Shown: piece after piece, positions 43,009 to 52,887 of the stretch | Layout of the letters: each line of letters begins with the position of its first letter | How positions within the stretch are numbered: position 1 is the stretch's first letter | From: Spirosoma foliorum | GTDB lineage: Bacteria; Bacteroidota; Bacteroidia; Cytophagales; Spirosomataceae | Direction of reading: 5' to 3' | DNA: 64,000 nt | NCBI RefSeq assembly: GCF_014117325.1 | Contig: NZ_CP059732.1 | Coordinates: 5,655,001 to 5,719,000 of the forward strand | The notes under the pieces: model-generated | Told to the model about the DNA's origin: nothing | What the model saw: the letters and a program-made list of their open reading frames with translations, nothing else | Databases searched by the model: none | Made by a program: the position numbers and the translations under genes

Positions 43009-44112
43009 CTACTTAATATTCTTCCGACGATTTCGCTGAAAGTCTTCGAACATCATATTGCCTAACCCCTGCAAACCACTGTAATAAGCGCGCCCATTAT
43101 TGACCTTCGTGAACTCCTGTACAAATTGCTTCAAGTATGGGTCAGAGGCAATCATGAACGTGGTGATAGGGATTTCCAGCCGACGAGCCTGGGCCGCTAG
43201 TGTCAGGGTTTTACTCACCACTTTCCGATCAAGCCCGAACGAGTTCTTGTAGTATTTGATACCTTCTTTCAGACAGGTTGGTTTCCCATCCGTAATCATG
43301 AAAATCTGTTTGTTCTTGTTCTTCCGCCGACGCAGTAAATCCATCGCGAGTTCCAGACCGGCAACCGTATTGGTATGGTATGGACCCACTTCAAGATAGG
43401 GCAATTCTTTGGCCTGAATTTGCCACGCATCGTTTCCGAACACAACAATATCGAGCGTATCCTTTGGATACTTCTGCTTCACCAATTCGACCAGTGCCAG
43501 GGCTACTTTCTTGGCGGGCGTAATCCGATCTTCGCCGTACAGAATCATCGAGTGGCTAATGTCGATCATCAGTACGGTTGAGGTTTGCGTTTTCTGCTCT
43601 TTCTCCGTTACTTCAAGATCGCGTTCCATGAGTCGAAACTCATCTACACCACTATTGATCTGCGCGTTTTTGATGGATTCGGTCATCGAAATCTGCTCCA
43701 GCGTGTCGCCAAACTGGTAGGACCGAAGATCGCTGCTGAGTTCATCACCAGTACCCGTATAAGGTGTCTTGTGATTGCCACCTGACTTTGATCGTTCGAG
43801 CTTACCAAAAATTTCTTCGAGTGCACTCCGCCGAATCGTTTGCTCGCTCTTGGGCGTCATCACGATTTTGCCTTCCTGATTGTCTTCGGTCAGATAACCC
43901 TTCTCTTTCAGGTCGTCGAAGAAATTACCGATGCCATATTTGTCGTCAGTGAGGCCGTATTGCCGATCAAGCTGACTCATCCACGACATGGCTTGCTCTA
44001 CATCGCCAGACGTTAGCAACAAGAGTTGCTGAAAAATATTCAGCAGTTTATCGAAGTTGCTGCCTCCTTTCTGTTCGGGTGGCACATAATCGGAAAATTG
44101 AAAGCCTTTCAT
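43009..44112 (-). CDS. VWA domain protein
   Basis: 367 residues. An N-terminal helical part with a Gly/Lys-rich linker, then a von Willebrand A domain from about 185: MIDISHSMILYG is the MIDAS metal site (DxSxS), with a second Asp in ITDGKP. No signal peptide, so cytoplasmic. Such proteins often work with a MoxR-type AAA ATPase encoded next door, but no ATPase lies beside this gene. Function unknown. Confidence 0.8.
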   Translation of the reverse strand: MKGFQFSDYVPPEQKGGSNFDKLLNIFQQLLLLTSGDVEQAMSWMSQLDRQYGLTDDKYGIGNFFDDLKEKGYLTEDNQEGKIVMTPKSEQTIRRSALEEIFGKLERSKSGGNHKTPYTGTGDELSSDLRSYQFGDTLEQISMTESIKNAQINSGVDEFRLMERDLEVTEKEQKTQTSTVLMIDISHSMILYGEDRITPAKKVALALVELVKQKYPKDTLDIVVFGNDAWQIQAKELPYLEVGPYHTNTVAGLELAMDLLRRRKNKNKQIFMITDGKPTCLKEGIKYYKNSFGLDRKVVSKTLTLAAQARRLEIPITTFMIASDPYLKQFVQEFTKVNNGRAYYSGLQGLGNMMFEDFQRNRRKNIK

Positions 44113-44542
44113 ATTGCTAAGGAGTGAAATCGGTATTGGTCAAAACTCTATTTATATCCTGTATCCTCGGTCTGGTATGTATACATCTTTCAAGCTATCC
44201 AGCTAGCACCATAGGTGCGGCCTGTTAATAGAAAATAGACCTATTCCAATCCCAAAGCGCCGTAGGTGCGACCTAAATGGACCCAATAAGGTCGCACCTA
44301 TGGCGCTTTGGGGTTGTTTATGTAGCCAACTAACTATTGACAGGTCACCCCTTACGGGGCTGCTACGCCAATATCAAAGATGTGTGCATACTCTAGGTGA
44401 GGACACAGACCGAGGATGTAGAAAACATGTTGTCTTGACAGAACAGTACGTTTCTCGGATTTGTTCGTCTGCTTGTCTGTCTCTGAAATCTATTCGAACG
44501 AGCAATACTAAACCATTACTTCTTCACAAGTGGCAATCGAAG
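44113..44542. other. Intergenic region with a palindromic repeat
   Basis: 430 bp between the VWA gene start and the CocE-type hydrolase stop. It has a hairpin repeat at 44251-44313 and a related half copy at 44206-44224. No gene is seen. Confidence 0.55.
44251..44313. repeat. REP-like palindrome, family 3
   Basis: CCCAAAGCGCCGTAGGTGCG and its near complement CGCACCTATGGCGCTTTGGG around a 14-base spacer. A partial copy, GCACCATAGGTGCGGCC, stands 40 bp to the left. Confidence 0.7.
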
Positions 44543-46414
44543 TTACGAAGGATATTGCGTCGAGTGAAACACCTGATTGTGAGCCACTACTCCTTTTGTT
44601 TCGCTGTAGTTATCTCCGCCTGTATTCATATTCCGGTCAAAGCGAGGGAAATTACTGCTCGATACTTCAACCCGAATGCTGTGCCCAGGTGCAAAATAAT
44701 TACTGGTCGACATGGGACTTAAGGTCAGTTTATACACTTTCCCTTTTTCCATCCAGACCGTTTTATCAAAACCATCCCGATAGCGGGCGCGCAGAATGGT
44801 CTCATCCAGATTATACGCTTTTCCATCAGGGTAAACGTCAATTAGCTTGACGGTGAAGTCTGTGTCTTTGGCATCCGACGACACATAAAGCGTCGTTTCA
44901 ATAGACCCTGTCAGCTCGACCCCATTGGTGAAAGGTTCGGTGGTATAAACCAGAACATCCTGCCGAGTTTCCATCTGGTGTTGATCGAAAGCCCCTCCTT
45001 GGACGGCGCTTCCTGTACAGCAAACATTACCACCATAGGAAGGAACCGGATAGGCTGGATCGTAAGCAAACAAATCGGGCTTCTCGTCTTTACCCACTGG
45101 CTTTGACGTGAGTTTGCCATCGCCATATAAACTATTGGCGTGACCTGCGCTGGATAGGTAATAGGTCGTCATTTCGGACGTAGCGGGTGGCCAAGTGTCT
45201 GATGTCTGCCATTTATTCGACCCCATCGTGTAGTATCGAACGCGGGGTGTATTTTTCAATACATCATTGGCTTCGCCTTTAAGCCAGTAATCAAACCAGC
45301 CATAGGTGAGCGCATCGTAATCCAGACGGGCATCGCCAACACTTCGTTCGCCAACAATCGTATTGGCCGTGGCTCGTTTGTAAGCACAGTGCAGCGTAGG
45401 CGCAATGACCAGGAACTGATTATCCCGAACGTTGGGGTCGGTTGCGTTTTTACGAACATGGTTAAATAATTCGATATTAGGGCCGGTTGAGACATCATAC
45501 CACGACGCAAACCAGTAACTGGGAACGCCGAAAGGCATGTTGTCGTGATAGAGGCCACCTTTGTACCATTCCGGATCGTTGGGTTGCCGAACAATCATTT
45601 TCTCGTAAACGCCCTTTGCTCCGTTTACATTTTTGATGATGTCCTGAACCGGCAAGAACTTCAGGCCCTGCGCCCAATCGACTTTCGGCATTTCGGGGGC
45701 TAAGTCGTAAAAGCGAGATACACGGGTCAGGTCTTCACTACTGGCCGTTTTGGGGAAAAGTGGGCGGGCAAAATTGTCCACCTGTGTGCCATACAACCAG
45801 GTTGTAAAGAGCATTTGCTGAGCACCTCCCCGATACCAGTTGCCCTGTTCCATAAACTTCCCGACACGACCCACACCCGCACCATAGCTCATCGGCACCA
45901 TAGCCGCGTGTGCAGGGTGATCTAAAGCGGCCACCGCCATTTGCCATTCGGCAGTAGACGAACAGCCCAACGTACCGATTTTTCCATTCGACCACGGCTG
46001 TTTCGACATCCAGGAAAAAGCATCGTAGCCATCAGTCGTTGGTGGACCGAGAATATCCCAGTCACCTTCGGAAAAGAACTTGCCCCGCTCATTTTGCACG
46101 ACATACGCATAGCCCCGTTTGACAGCATCGAGCGCGGCTACGTATGAATTCTGCCGGAGTTCACCATCACCCCAGGCGTTGAAATTGTAAGGCGTTTTTG
46201 AGAAAATAATTGGGACAGGTTTGTCGGTTTTGGGTCGGTAAATATCGGTTGCCAGCCGAACGCCATCGCGCATGGGCATCATGATTTTCTGCTCAATGAT
46301 GGCAATTTCCTGTAGTTTTCTGAGGACGTCTTCCTGCGCCTGACCGTGGGCATAGTGAGCAACAAACAAGACGAGAGCAACTAGCCGTCCTGCGAAAGAG
46401 GAAAGGTGTTTCAT
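44543..46414 (-). CDS. CocE/NonD family alpha/beta hydrolase, secreted
   Basis: 623 residues with signal peptide [27 protein letters not shown]-Pro dipeptidyl-peptidase S15 fold: [16 protein letters not shown] at the N-terminus, nucleophile region [22 protein letters not shown] (Ser in the elbow), a [11 protein letters not shown] segment, and the C-terminal jelly-roll ([44 protein letters not shown]). The family cleaves esters, acylated antibiotics or X-Pro peptides; specificity cannot be read here. Monocistronic. Confidence 0.9.
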   Translation of the reverse strand: MKHLSSFAGRLVALVLFVAHYAHGQAQEDVLRKLQEIAIIEQKIMMPMRDGVRLATDIYRPKTDKPVPIIFSKTPYNFNAWGDGELRQNSYVAALDAVKRGYAYVVQNERGKFFSEGDWDILGPPTTDGYDAFSWMSKQPWSNGKIGTLGCSSTAEWQMAVAALDHPAHAAMVPMSYGAGVGRVGKFMEQGNWYRGGAQQMLFTTWLYGTQVDNFARPLFPKTASSEDLTRVSRFYDLAPEMPKVDWAQGLKFLPVQDIIKNVNGAKGVYEKMIVRQPNDPEWYKGGLYHDNMPFGVPSYWFASWYDVSTGPNIELFNHVRKNATDPNVRDNQFLVIAPTLHCAYKRATANTIVGERSVGDARLDYDALTYGWFDYWLKGEANDVLKNTPRVRYYTMGSNKWQTSDTWPPATSEMTTYYLSSAGHANSLYGDGKLTSKPVGKDEKPDLFAYDPAYPVPSYGGNVCCTGSAVQGGAFDQHQMETRQDVLVYTTEPFTNGVELTGSIETTLYVSSDAKDTDFTVKLIDVYPDGKAYNLDETILRARYRDGFDKTVWMEKGKVYKLTLSPMSTSNYFAPGHSIRVEVSSSNFPRFDRNMNTGGDNYSETKGVVAHNQVFHSTQYPS

Positions 46415-46470
46415 TAATTAGTTTGGTAGAGATGAAAGGCAGTGAAGTAGCGAATTTATGGGCATAAAAC

Positions 46471-46504
46471 AAAGCCGGACCGCTTTTAGCAGCGATCCGG
46501 CTTT
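46471..46504 (-). terminator. Terminator after hicB
   Basis: AAAGCCGGA and TCCGGCTTT stem with a 16-base middle, followed on the minus strand by TGTTTT. Ends the hicAB transcript before the CocE gene. Confidence 0.8.
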
Positions 46505-46572
46505 GTTTTAGACGTGTGTTAGATCTTGATAAGCTACAGTATATTTTAGAGTATGTAATACTGAAAAATCGC

Positions 46573-46791
46573 CTAGGCAGCCTGAACCTCTATTAGAGTT
46601 GATATAGTTTTAGGCATAGGTAACACCATTCCTGTTTCGCGGGCTTCTTCCAGATATAGTTCTATAGCTGATTTAATATTAGTCTTCACTTCATCAAGCG
46701 TATCACCTACCGTAAAGCAGACGGGTAAGTCGGGCACGTAGGCTGAATAGCCTCCTCCTTCTGTTTCTTCAATAATAACAACGTATTGCAT
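46573..46791 (-). CDS. hicB: HicB-type antitoxin
   Basis: 72 residues, MQYVVIIEETEGGGYSAYVPDLPVCFTVGDTLDEVKTNI, the HicB partial RNase-H fold. It has no C-terminal DNA-binding domain of usual size, so it is the short form, like many unpaired UPF0150 proteins. Encoded 21 bp after hicA. It would neutralise the toxin. Confidence 0.88.
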   Translation of the reverse strand: MQYVVIIEETEGGGYSAYVPDLPVCFTVGDTLDEVKTNIKSAIELYLEEARETGMVLPMPKTISTLIEVQAA

Positions 46792-46812
46792 AATGAAATG
46801 ACTTATTAGTTA

Positions 46813-47001
46813 CTATTTTAAACCGGCTTGTTTTAAAATAGATTGTTCTGTACCTGGTTTGAGTTCTTTGTTTAAACCATGATCTGGAACCACAGCAATA
46901 CCTAATTTCGTTGGGTGTCGATAAACGCGGTGGCTTCCACTTTGCCGTTTAAGATACCATCCATCTTCTTCTAAAAGCTTGATAATCTCTTTGACTTTCA
47001 T
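46813..47001 (-). CDS. hicA: HicA-type mRNA interferase toxin
   Basis: 62 residues from ATG 47001 (MKVKEIIKLLEEDGWYLKRQ); the frame is open from 47022. The dsRBD-like fold keeps the catalytic His in GSHRVYRHP. It would cleave mRNA during stress. The toxin-first order is normal for hicAB. Confidence 0.88.
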   Translation of the reverse strand: MKVKEIIKLLEEDGWYLKRQSGSHRVYRHPTKLGIAVVPDHGLNKELKPGTEQSILKQAGLK

Positions 47002-47054
47002 CGCCATAGGCAGAAGACTCAATAAAGTTACGGATAAAAATCAATCAATTAACC

Positions 47055-47978
47055 TTACAACTGCGCCAGCAAATACAGTACCGCCATCCGGACGGCCACG
47101 CCATTTTCGACTTGATCGAGGATGATGGAGTGCGATGAATCGGCAGCATCAGAGGTCAATTCAACTCCCCGGTTGATAGGGCCTGGGTGCATTAATACAA
47201 TGGGGCGGTCCAGTTCATCAAGCATCTGTTTCGAGATACCGAAATAGAGCGAGTATTCCCGCAACGAGGGGAAATATTTGATTTGCTGCCGCTCCAATTG
47301 AATGCGAAGTACGTTTGCTACATCGCACCAGGCTAAAGCTGCCCGCACATCATGCCCAACTTTCACGCCGAGCGCTTCGATGTATTTTGGAATGAGCGTT
47401 TTGGGACCACATACCATCACTTCGGCTCCCTGTTTTTGCAGGCAGAAAATATTGGAAAGAGCCACCCGCGAGTGCGTAATGTCACCGATGATGGCTATAC
47501 GTTTACCGGCTACGTCGCCCAGTTTTTCGCGAATCGAAAAGGAGTCGAGAAGGGCCTGAGTTGGGTGTTCGTGGGTGCCATCGCCTGCGTTGACTACATT
47601 AGCTTTGATGTGTTTAGTCAGGTAATGAGGAGCACCGGGGCTGCTGTGGCGCATCACTACCATATCGACCTTCATGGCCAGGATGTTGTTGACCGTATCC
47701 AGCAGAGTTTCGCCCTTTTTAACCGAACTGCCCGAGGCCGAAAAATTGACAACATCGGCCGATAATCGTTTCTCGGCTAACTCAAAAGATAGCCGGGTTC
47801 GGGTCGAATTTTCAAAAAAAACGTTGGCAATCGTCACATCTCGTAACGAAGGGACTTTCTTGATGGGCCGATTAATGACTTCTTTAAACTGACTGGCCGT
47901 TTCCAGAATAAGCTGAATGTCAGACTCTGTCAGGTCTTTGATACCCACCAAATGGCGGACACTGAGGGATTGGGCCAT
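47055..47978 (-). CDS. pyrB: Aspartate carbamoyltransferase catalytic chain
   Basis: 307 residues, normal for PyrB. Carbamoyl phosphate motif ENSTRTRLSFE, the Lys in FSASGSSVKKGETLLDT, HEHPTQALLDSFSI, and MHPGPINRGVELTSD near the end. It forms carbamoyl aspartate in pyrimidine synthesis. No pyrI or pyrR beside it. A good -7 promoter box lies 26 bp upstream. Confidence 0.95.
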   Translation of the reverse strand: MAQSLSVRHLVGIKDLTESDIQLILETASQFKEVINRPIKKVPSLRDVTIANVFFENSTRTRLSFELAEKRLSADVVNFSASGSSVKKGETLLDTVNNILAMKVDMVVMRHSSPGAPHYLTKHIKANVVNAGDGTHEHPTQALLDSFSIREKLGDVAGKRIAIIGDITHSRVALSNIFCLQKQGAEVMVCGPKTLIPKYIEALGVKVGHDVRAALAWCDVANVLRIQLERQQIKYFPSLREYSLYFGISKQMLDELDRPIVLMHPGPINRGVELTSDAADSSHSIILDQVENGVAVRMAVLYLLAQL

Positions 47979-48003
47979 AAGACTAGTATAACTATAAATT
48001 GGG

Positions 48004-48011
48004 CAAAGATA
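48004..48011 (-). promoter_or_regulatory. pyrB -7 box
   Basis: TATCTTTG on the minus strand, the Bacteroidota -7 consensus TAnnTTTG. No clear TTG is found at the -33 position. Confidence 0.5.
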
Positions 48012-48047
48012 GGTCTAGTCAGTTAAAGATAGCAGTCGGGCAATACT

Positions 48048-49481
48048 TTATTCTCGCAATCGGATAAGCGGAAACAGCGATGATTCAACATGCGATTCGT
48101 TCATAAGCCGACCGAGCTGTTCTGCCTTTTCGGGATTCTTGGCTGCCACGTCGTGACTTTCGGCGGGGTCTTTCGAGAGGTCGTATAACTCAACCGGGCC
48201 TGTTGGGTTGTTGGAAACCTGTAATCGAACGGCTTTCCAGTCGCCCCGGCGGATGGCTTGTCGGCCCCCATTTTCGTGAAACTCCCAATACAGATAAGCA
48301 TGTTTTTTCTGAGGCCCTTTACTTGTCAGCGCTGGTACAAACGAAAGCCCATCCACGCGACCCGGTGTTTGCGCGCCAGCCAATTCGGTAAACGTGGGGA
48401 GTACGTCCCAAAAAGCCCCGACGAAATCGCTCCGACTACCGGCTTTAACAACGCCAGGCCAGCGAGCAATGAAAGGTTCCCGAATACCTCCTTCGTACAA
48501 ATCGCGCTTGACGCCCCGGAAACCACCACTGCTGTTAAAGAATGTTGGATCAGCTCCGCCTTCAACGTGTGGACCGTTGTCGCTGGTAAAAATCACAAGG
48601 GTATTTTTATCCAATCCTTTCGCTTTCAGTTTAGCCATCACCTGACCAACGTAGAGGTCGAGACGGGCAACCATGGCGGCAAACGTAGCGTGTGGATACG
48701 CTTGGGAGGCATACCCACCGGTTTTCGCATCAGGACCATAGTCGGCTCCTACATAAGGCTTTTCGGCAAACTTTCCCTTATAATGTTGAAAGATGCTGTC
48801 ATTGGGAACAACCAATTCTGCATGAGGTAAAATATAGGGCAGGAATAGGAAAAAAGGTTGACTGGTCTTCCGATTGTCCAGAAAGGCCAGTGCCTGTTTC
48901 TGAATCAGGTCTGGCGCGTATTCCTTCATCTGACGTAAATTCTCATTCGCCGTCAGCACAACTTTCTGGCTGTTGTTCCAGAGATGATCGGGGTAATATC
49001 GGTGCGCCAGTCCCTGACAATTGTAGCCATAGAACTGATCGAAGCCCTGCTTATTCGGGTCGCCTTCTGAGCCGACGGGTCCCAGTCCCCACTTCCCGAA
49101 GGCTGCCGTTGCGTAACCCGCCCGTTGCAGAAGTTCGGCAACTGTCGTAACCGAATCGGCAATGGGTTGTTGGCCTTCGGGTTTGATCTCTTTATTACCC
49201 CGAATGTACGTATGACCCGTATGCAACCCCGTCATCAAAGAAGCCCGCGACGGCGCGCATACCGATGTACCTGCATAAAATTGCGGAAACTGCATGCCTT
49301 CGGCAGCCAACCGGTCAATGTTTGGAGTTTTAATCAGGTTTTGCCCGTTGATACCTATGTCCCCATAACCGAGGTCATCGGCCAGAATAAAGACAATATT
49401 AGGTCGATTGGCAGGACGTGTTTGTGCCTGGCTATATAGGGCAACAAGTGTGCTGATGATAAGCAAAATAAGTCTGTTCAT
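48048..49481 (-). CDS. Secreted sulfatase (family S1, formylglycine type)
   Basis: 477 residues from ATG 49481, which gives the signal peptide MNRLILLIISTLVALYSQAQ. Metal site DDLGYGDIG, FGly motif CAPSRASLMTG (Cys type), HTGHTYIRG, and TSDNGPH. Such enzymes remove sulfate esters from polysaccharides or aryl compounds, and need an FGly-generating enzyme or anSME elsewhere in the genome. No glycoside hydrolase neighbours show the substrate. Confidence 0.92.
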   Translation of the reverse strand: MNRLILLIISTLVALYSQAQTRPANRPNIVFILADDLGYGDIGINGQNLIKTPNIDRLAAEGMQFPQFYAGTSVCAPSRASLMTGLHTGHTYIRGNKEIKPEGQQPIADSVTTVAELLQRAGYATAAFGKWGLGPVGSEGDPNKQGFDQFYGYNCQGLAHRYYPDHLWNNSQKVVLTANENLRQMKEYAPDLIQKQALAFLDNRKTSQPFFLFLPYILPHAELVVPNDSIFQHYKGKFAEKPYVGADYGPDAKTGGYASQAYPHATFAAMVARLDLYVGQVMAKLKAKGLDKNTLVIFTSDNGPHVEGGADPTFFNSSGGFRGVKRDLYEGGIREPFIARWPGVVKAGSRSDFVGAFWDVLPTFTELAGAQTPGRVDGLSFVPALTSKGPQKKHAYLYWEFHENGGRQAIRRGDWKAVRLQVSNNPTGPVELYDLSKDPAESHDVAAKNPEKAEQLGRLMNESHVESSLFPLIRLRE

Positions 49482-49542
49482 AACGTATCCGTAAAGCAGA
49501 AAAGGCACTTACTACTGCCTAAAAGCCTATTTGCCGCTTGCC

Positions 49543-50475
49543 TTACTTGACTGCGGTAAAAGTCATTTTAGGTTGTTGCATAGCCTTTTCTAATAGCTTG
49601 ATTTCCAATTTAAGAATCGCTTCTTCTGCGTTTGCGTCAATTTTTTCGGGGTCGTCGGAGGGTCTGTGATAGTCGGGATGGCCGCCTGTATGGAAAAACA
49701 AGACCGGAATTTGTTTGGCATAAAAAGCCGCGTTATCAGACCCGCCGTTGCCTGCCCGATCGGTGAAGAACTTGATGGAACTTTCGGCGCCTTTGAACAC
49801 GATTGGCCAGGTATCGCTGGTGCCGTAACCACCAATTCCAATACCTCGTTCGGGATTATAGCGACCAATCATGTCCATACACACCATGAAATTTAACTTG
49901 TCGAGTGGTAGTGTCGGGTTATTCAGGAAATAGCGGGAACCTTGCAAGCCCAACTCTTCGGCTCCGAAGGCCATGAATAGAATGTTGTAGGACTCTTTTA
50001 CGCCGTTTTTTGCGAAATACTGAGCCAGCTCTAGCAAGCCAGCCACACCCGACGCGTTGTCGTCGGCCCCGTTATGAATTTTGCCTTGTGGCAATGAATC
50101 CAGCGAACTCCCCTGTCGCCCTAATCCCAGATGGTCATAATGGGCTCCAACGACAATCGTATAAGGCGCTTCGTTATCTAAAAAACCGATCACATTGGCT
50201 GCTTTTCGAAGGCTATCCGGCACAACTACCCGCCGAACTTTAGCCGTAAACGATTGATAATAGCCATCAGTACCCAGCGGCTTTAGGCCATATTTTTTGA
50301 AGTGTTTTTCAATGTAGCGAGCGGTTTTGGCATTTTCTGGACTACCCGTTCCGCGTCCCTGCATCTTGTCGGAAGCGAGTGTATTGATGTGTTTTATAAT
50401 ACGCCTTGCTGAAGGTTCCTGAGCAAATAATGGACTTGTCAGTAAGATGAGAAGAAAGAGAAATTGTTTTTTCAT
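49543..50475 (-). CDS. M28 family metallopeptidase (aminopeptidase), secreted
   Basis: 310 residues with signal peptide MKKQFLFLLILLTSPLFAQ. Zinc ligands of the M28 type: His-Tyr-Asp in GAHYDHLG, Asp in GADDNASG, Glu-Glu in AFGAEELGLQGS, Asp in MDMIGRYN, His in FHTGGHPDYH. It would remove N-terminal amino acids in the periplasm or outside. It starts downstream of no obvious operon partner. Confidence 0.92.
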   Translation of the reverse strand: MKKQFLFLLILLTSPLFAQEPSARRIIKHINTLASDKMQGRGTGSPENAKTARYIEKHFKKYGLKPLGTDGYYQSFTAKVRRVVVPDSLRKAANVIGFLDNEAPYTIVVGAHYDHLGLGRQGSSLDSLPQGKIHNGADDNASGVAGLLELAQYFAKNGVKESYNILFMAFGAEELGLQGSRYFLNNPTLPLDKLNFMVCMDMIGRYNPERGIGIGGYGTSDTWPIVFKGAESSIKFFTDRAGNGGSDNAAFYAKQIPVLFFHTGGHPDYHRPSDDPEKIDANAEEAILKLEIKLLEKAMQQPKMTFTAVK

Positions 50476-50577
50476 GAATAGACTATAGCACCAACATAAG
50501 TCAGTATGGGCACAAAGCTATCCAGAAAATAGATTTGACGGGCTTCCCCTCCGATGAATAGCTTTTATTGAAAACAA

Positions 50578-50621
50578 AACCTTCAGATGATGCAACTATA
50601 AGTTCGCATCATCTGAAGGTT
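50578..50621 (-). terminator. Terminator of the Gly/Gln/Arg-rich gene
   Basis: Stem AACCTTCAGATGATGC/GCATCATCTGAAGGTT with a 12-base loop, followed on the minus strand by TTGTTTTC. It lies 26 bp after the stop. Confidence 0.85.
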
Positions 50622-50646
50622 AAGAGTTAATCGGTGAATTTATGCC

Positions 50647-51222
50647 TTAGCGTGGCCCACGACTGCCTTCACCTTGTGGTCGATTGGGATGTCCTCCCTG
50701 CTGACCTCTGTCTCGACCTGGTTGCTGATTACTTCGCCCTGGTTGTTGACCGTTCATACGCCCCGGATTACCACCTGGACGTGCGCCCCGATTCGCTACC
50801 TGATTGTGCATCGGGTGATTGTTGATTACATAATATTTCGAATCACGGCTATCGCGGATGGGTTGCTGGTCGTAACGACCTTTGAACGATGCGTACTGCT
50901 TCCGATAAACAGCATTCCGTAGATAGGGCTGGTTATCGTTGATAACTACTTTGTGCATCCGGTACAGATCGTAGCTGCTATAACGGGGAGGCAATACGGA
51001 TGTTGTAATCCATCGCCCGCCGTCGAAATAAATCCACTGTTGCTGGGGAACATTGTAATAGATATCCAGATCGGGCAGGTAATAATAGTTTACGTAGTCG
51101 TAGCCGGTTGGCCCCCAGATGGGTTGACTTCCGATATTGACGCTGACATTTACCTGTGCGTGGCTGGGTTGATACAATCCAATACCGACCAATAGGCCGA
51201 GCATAATTAGTGCGTTTTTCAT
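50647..51222 (-). CDS. Hypothetical secreted protein with disordered Gly/Gln/Arg-rich tail
   Basis: 191 residues: signal peptide MKNALIMLGLLVGIGLYQPSHAQ, a Tyr-rich folded part (YVNYYYLPDLDIYYNVPQQQWIY; about 25-120), then a low-complexity tail of Gly, Arg, Pro, Asn, Gln with repeated QPGR/NQQ. Similar small surface or periplasmic proteins occur in Bacteroidota, but no function is known to me. It lies between the efflux operon end and the M28 gene, each with its own transcript signals. Confidence 0.7.
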   Translation of the reverse strand: MKNALIMLGLLVGIGLYQPSHAQVNVSVNIGSQPIWGPTGYDYVNYYYLPDLDIYYNVPQQQWIYFDGGRWITTSVLPPRYSSYDLYRMHKVVINDNQPYLRNAVYRKQYASFKGRYDQQPIRDSRDSKYYVINNHPMHNQVANRGARPGGNPGRMNGQQPGRSNQQPGRDRGQQGGHPNRPQGEGSRGPR

Positions 51223-51319
51223 AATTTTCGTTGATTTAAAGGCAATTCGTCACTATTGACTATCTTCATGTACCGCTGTTTTGGCCTAAACGTTGCTAAA
51301 GTATGCGGCTTTTTTGTTC

Positions 51320-52756
51320 TTAGCGCCAGCCGCCACCCAAAGCCCGATAGAGCGTTACAACTGACTGAAGTTGCTGCAATCGGTCGTTAACGCCATTTAG
51401 TTGAGTCGACAGCAGGTTTTGCTCAGCAGTCAATACGTCGGTGTAGTTTGTATTGGCCGTGTATTTGAGCAGTTCTTTTGTGTAAGAAACAGCCTTTTGT
51501 AAAGCGGCAAGTTGCTGTTTACGCGTATTGGCTTTATCAACCGCCATCTGGTAGGAATACAACGCATTCGACACCTCCTGACCAGCCGTTAGCAACGTTG
51601 ACTGATAGGTGTAGTAAGCTTCAGCTTGTGCAGCCTGAGCGCGGTTAAGCCGCTGTCGGTTAATGCCCTGATTGAAAATAGGTTGAGTCAGGCCGCTAAT
51701 CAGACTTCCATAGAAGGTTCCGGCAAAGAAGCCAGTCAATGTATTCGCTGTTGCAAAACCACCCGTACCGGTAATCGTGAGGGCTGGGTAGAAGTAGGTT
51801 CGGGCTACATTGGTCAATTCGAAGGTATTGCGGAAACTATATTCCGCTTCCTGCACATCAGGGCGGTTACTTAGCAATTGAGCTGGAAGTCCCGTTTGCA
51901 GGGATGGTGTTGATGCCGTATCCAACTGCATTCGTGGGATACTGTCGGATGGCATGGCTAACAATAGACTTAATGTATTTTCGGTTTGTCGAATATTCTG
52001 GCGGATATCCGGTAGCGTCACTTCGGCCGCATATCGGTTGGCTTCACTCTGCACAACATCGGCTCCTGTGACTACTGCGCCTTTTTTCAGCTCTTTCATC
52101 GTTTCAACGTCCGTCTTTCGGTTGTCGACCGTTTCCAGCGTGATTTTTAGCTGCCTGTCATAGGCCTGCAACGCATAATAGCCGTTAGCGATGTTGGCAA
52201 TCAATTGTGTTTGTACAGCGCGTCGATAGGCTTCACTTTGCAGATAAGCGGCTACATAAGCCCGTTTTGTACTCCGCAGTTTCCCCCATACATCGGCCTC
52301 CCAACTCGTACTGGCGGTCAGCGAGTACTGCTTAATTGTCGGAATAGACGTGGTGCTTACCGTACTTGATCCGGCATCGGCATTCCTGATATTCAACGCC
52401 CGCAATTGCGCCGATGATGATTTGGAGAGCGTAAAACCCGCATTGGTACTAAGCGTTGGAAAAAACGCCAGCTTGCTTTGCAACACATTGGCTTCGGCCG
52501 CCTGCATACGGGCGATCGCAATTTTGAGATCCAGGTTATTGGCCAGCCCCCGTTCAATTAACCCTTGCAGAATGGTGTCCGGAAACATCTGCCGCCAGGG
52601 CAAGCTCGCCAACGTGGTCGAATCGGTCGTCTGTTGACCCCAATAGAGCTTATCGGTTGTCAGGCCCGGTCTTTCATAGGGTTTGGTCACGCTACAGGAA
52701 GCCAGAATGGTCCCCAGTAGCAGTGTTATTCCCAGATTTATATTTTTCGTATTCAT
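51320..52756 (-). CDS. RND efflux outer-membrane lipoprotein (TolC/NodT family)
   Basis: 478 residues from ATG 52756, chosen because it yields MNTKNINLGITLLLGTILASC, a lipobox ending in Cys; the frame is open to 52813. Two OEP repeats of helices and strands (ANNLDLKIAIARMQAAEANVL; the C-terminal YTANTNYTDVLTAEQNLL). It forms the outer-membrane channel of the RND pump. It is 131 bp from acrB-like, with a palindrome between. Confidence 0.92.
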   Translation of the reverse strand: MNTKNINLGITLLLGTILASCSVTKPYERPGLTTDKLYWGQQTTDSTTLASLPWRQMFPDTILQGLIERGLANNLDLKIAIARMQAAEANVLQSKLAFFPTLSTNAGFTLSKSSSAQLRALNIRNADAGSSTVSTTSIPTIKQYSLTASTSWEADVWGKLRSTKRAYVAAYLQSEAYRRAVQTQLIANIANGYYALQAYDRQLKITLETVDNRKTDVETMKELKKGAVVTGADVVQSEANRYAAEVTLPDIRQNIRQTENTLSLLLAMPSDSIPRMQLDTASTPSLQTGLPAQLLSNRPDVQEAEYSFRNTFELTNVARTYFYPALTITGTGGFATANTLTGFFAGTFYGSLISGLTQPIFNQGINRQRLNRAQAAQAEAYYTYQSTLLTAGQEVSNALYSYQMAVDKANTRKQQLAALQKAVSYTKELLKYTANTNYTDVLTAEQNLLSTQLNGVNDRLQQLQSVVTLYRALGGGWR

Positions 52757-52774
52757 GGTATCTAGCTGCTTTAC

Positions 52775-52868
52775 TGTACAAGGGAGTGATACTCCGTTAG
52801 GCCGACAGGCCAAAGCCTGTGGAGTCCAATTGCCCTAACGGGCCAACGGAGTGGTACTCCGTTGTACA
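52775..52868. repeat. Intercistronic palindrome in the efflux operon
   Basis: TGTACAAGGGAGTGATACTC at the left has its near complement at the right end (GGAGTGGTACTCCGTTGTACA begins near 52848). Inside, ACAGGC/GCCTGT forms a second stem. It lies wholly between two genes of the operon and could stabilise the upstream mRNA or reduce outer-membrane-protein expression. Confidence 0.7.
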
Positions 52869-52887
52869 ATCTCATCACTTAATCTTG

